A DNA stretch of 29,238 bases from Nemertoderma westbladi (taxonomy: Eukaryota > Xenacoelomorpha > Nemertodermatida > Nemertodermatidae). Under the pieces are notes generated by a model. The model was given only the letters and a program-made list of their open reading frames with translations. It was not told where the DNA came from and searched no databases. The stretch lies in NCBI GenBank assembly GCA_032718475.1, contig JAUCBJ010007840.1, forward strand, positions 1 through 29,238. The letters are read 5' to 3'. The position numbers and the translations under genes were made by a program. Positions within the stretch are counted from its first letter, which is position 1; every line of letters starts with the position of its first letter. Of this stretch, positions 29,149 to 29,238 are shown in pieces.

Positions 29149-29238
29149 TTACGCCCTCTCGCCTCTGATCCTACGGGCCAGTTGGATATCCTTCGGCATT
29201 ATGGTAACTCGTTTGGCGTGGATAGCGCACAGATTCGT
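29149..29238 (-). CDS. Histone H3, C-terminal end (cut by window edge)
   Basis: The minus strand from 29238 reads TNLCAIHAKRVTIMPKD then IQLARRIRGERA and TAA, identical to the C-terminal end of the near-invariant core histone H3 (about the last 29 of 135 residues). It forms the end of the histone fold: part of helix 2, loop 2 and helix 3, used in H3-H3 and H4 contacts in the nucleosome. The rest of the gene lies outside the window. The C-terminus does not separate replication-type H3 from H3.3; a nearby AATAAA and no visible 3' stem-loop lean to a polyadenylated, H3.3-like gene. Confidence 0.95.
   Translation of the reverse strand, partial: TNLCAIHAKRVTIMPKDIQLARRIRGERA

Overview
The window looks like AT-rich, repeat-dense genomic DNA from a free-living invertebrate animal, most likely a flatworm. 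The evidence is a spliced host gene with GT-AG introns, metazoan retroelements (Ty1/copia, Ty3/gypsy and a non-LTR LINE), long satellites, and an innexin whose second extracellular loop (FPKMVACEIRHWGPTG then IEEEQGMC) matches the platyhelminth innexin type as I know it, not the nematode, arthropod, annelid or mollusc type. The phylum call is an inference.

Layout. 1-2510: no confident gene. 2521-2748: (CCCTA)n pentamer array. 3301-6301: decayed minus-strand Ty3/gypsy pol fragment (RT, RNase H, integrase) with stops, frameshifts and a damaged RT active site. 6367-6482: second (CCCTA)n array, running directly into a ~1.2 kb 17-bp minisatellite (6483-7667). 7668-13152: nearly complete minus-strand Ty1/copia element with two 201-bp LTRs, an initiator-Met tRNA primer-binding site, a polypurine tract and one long gag-pol reading frame broken by one frameshift near its end. 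13612-14085: decayed ~146-bp tandem repeats. 14888-15830: 5'-truncated LINE. 17615-25725: six plus-strand exons of an innexin gap-junction gene. 25867-27728: inverted-repeat pair enclosing a second, internally deleted LINE copy. 27992-28118 and elsewhere: long poly-C tracts. 29149-29238: last 29 codons of a minus-strand histone H3 gene cut by the window edge.

The main result is in the innexin. The exon 4 / intron 4 junction, including the 5' splice site ACAG|GTTAGT, is amplified as a 48-bp tandem repeat filling almost the whole 4.8 kb intron. Spacing gives about 99 consecutive copies of the donor in sense orientation. The two ~1500-1600-codon open frames across this array are by-products of a unit length divisible by three; the innexin frame itself hits TAG immediately after the first donor. 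A smaller event of the same kind (four ~22-bp copies of the donor) occurs at the exon 2 / intron 2 junction. The true exons still join in phase across all five introns, so the gene appears able to encode a protein from the first extracellular loop to the C-terminus. The exon(s) for the N-terminus and first membrane segment were not found.
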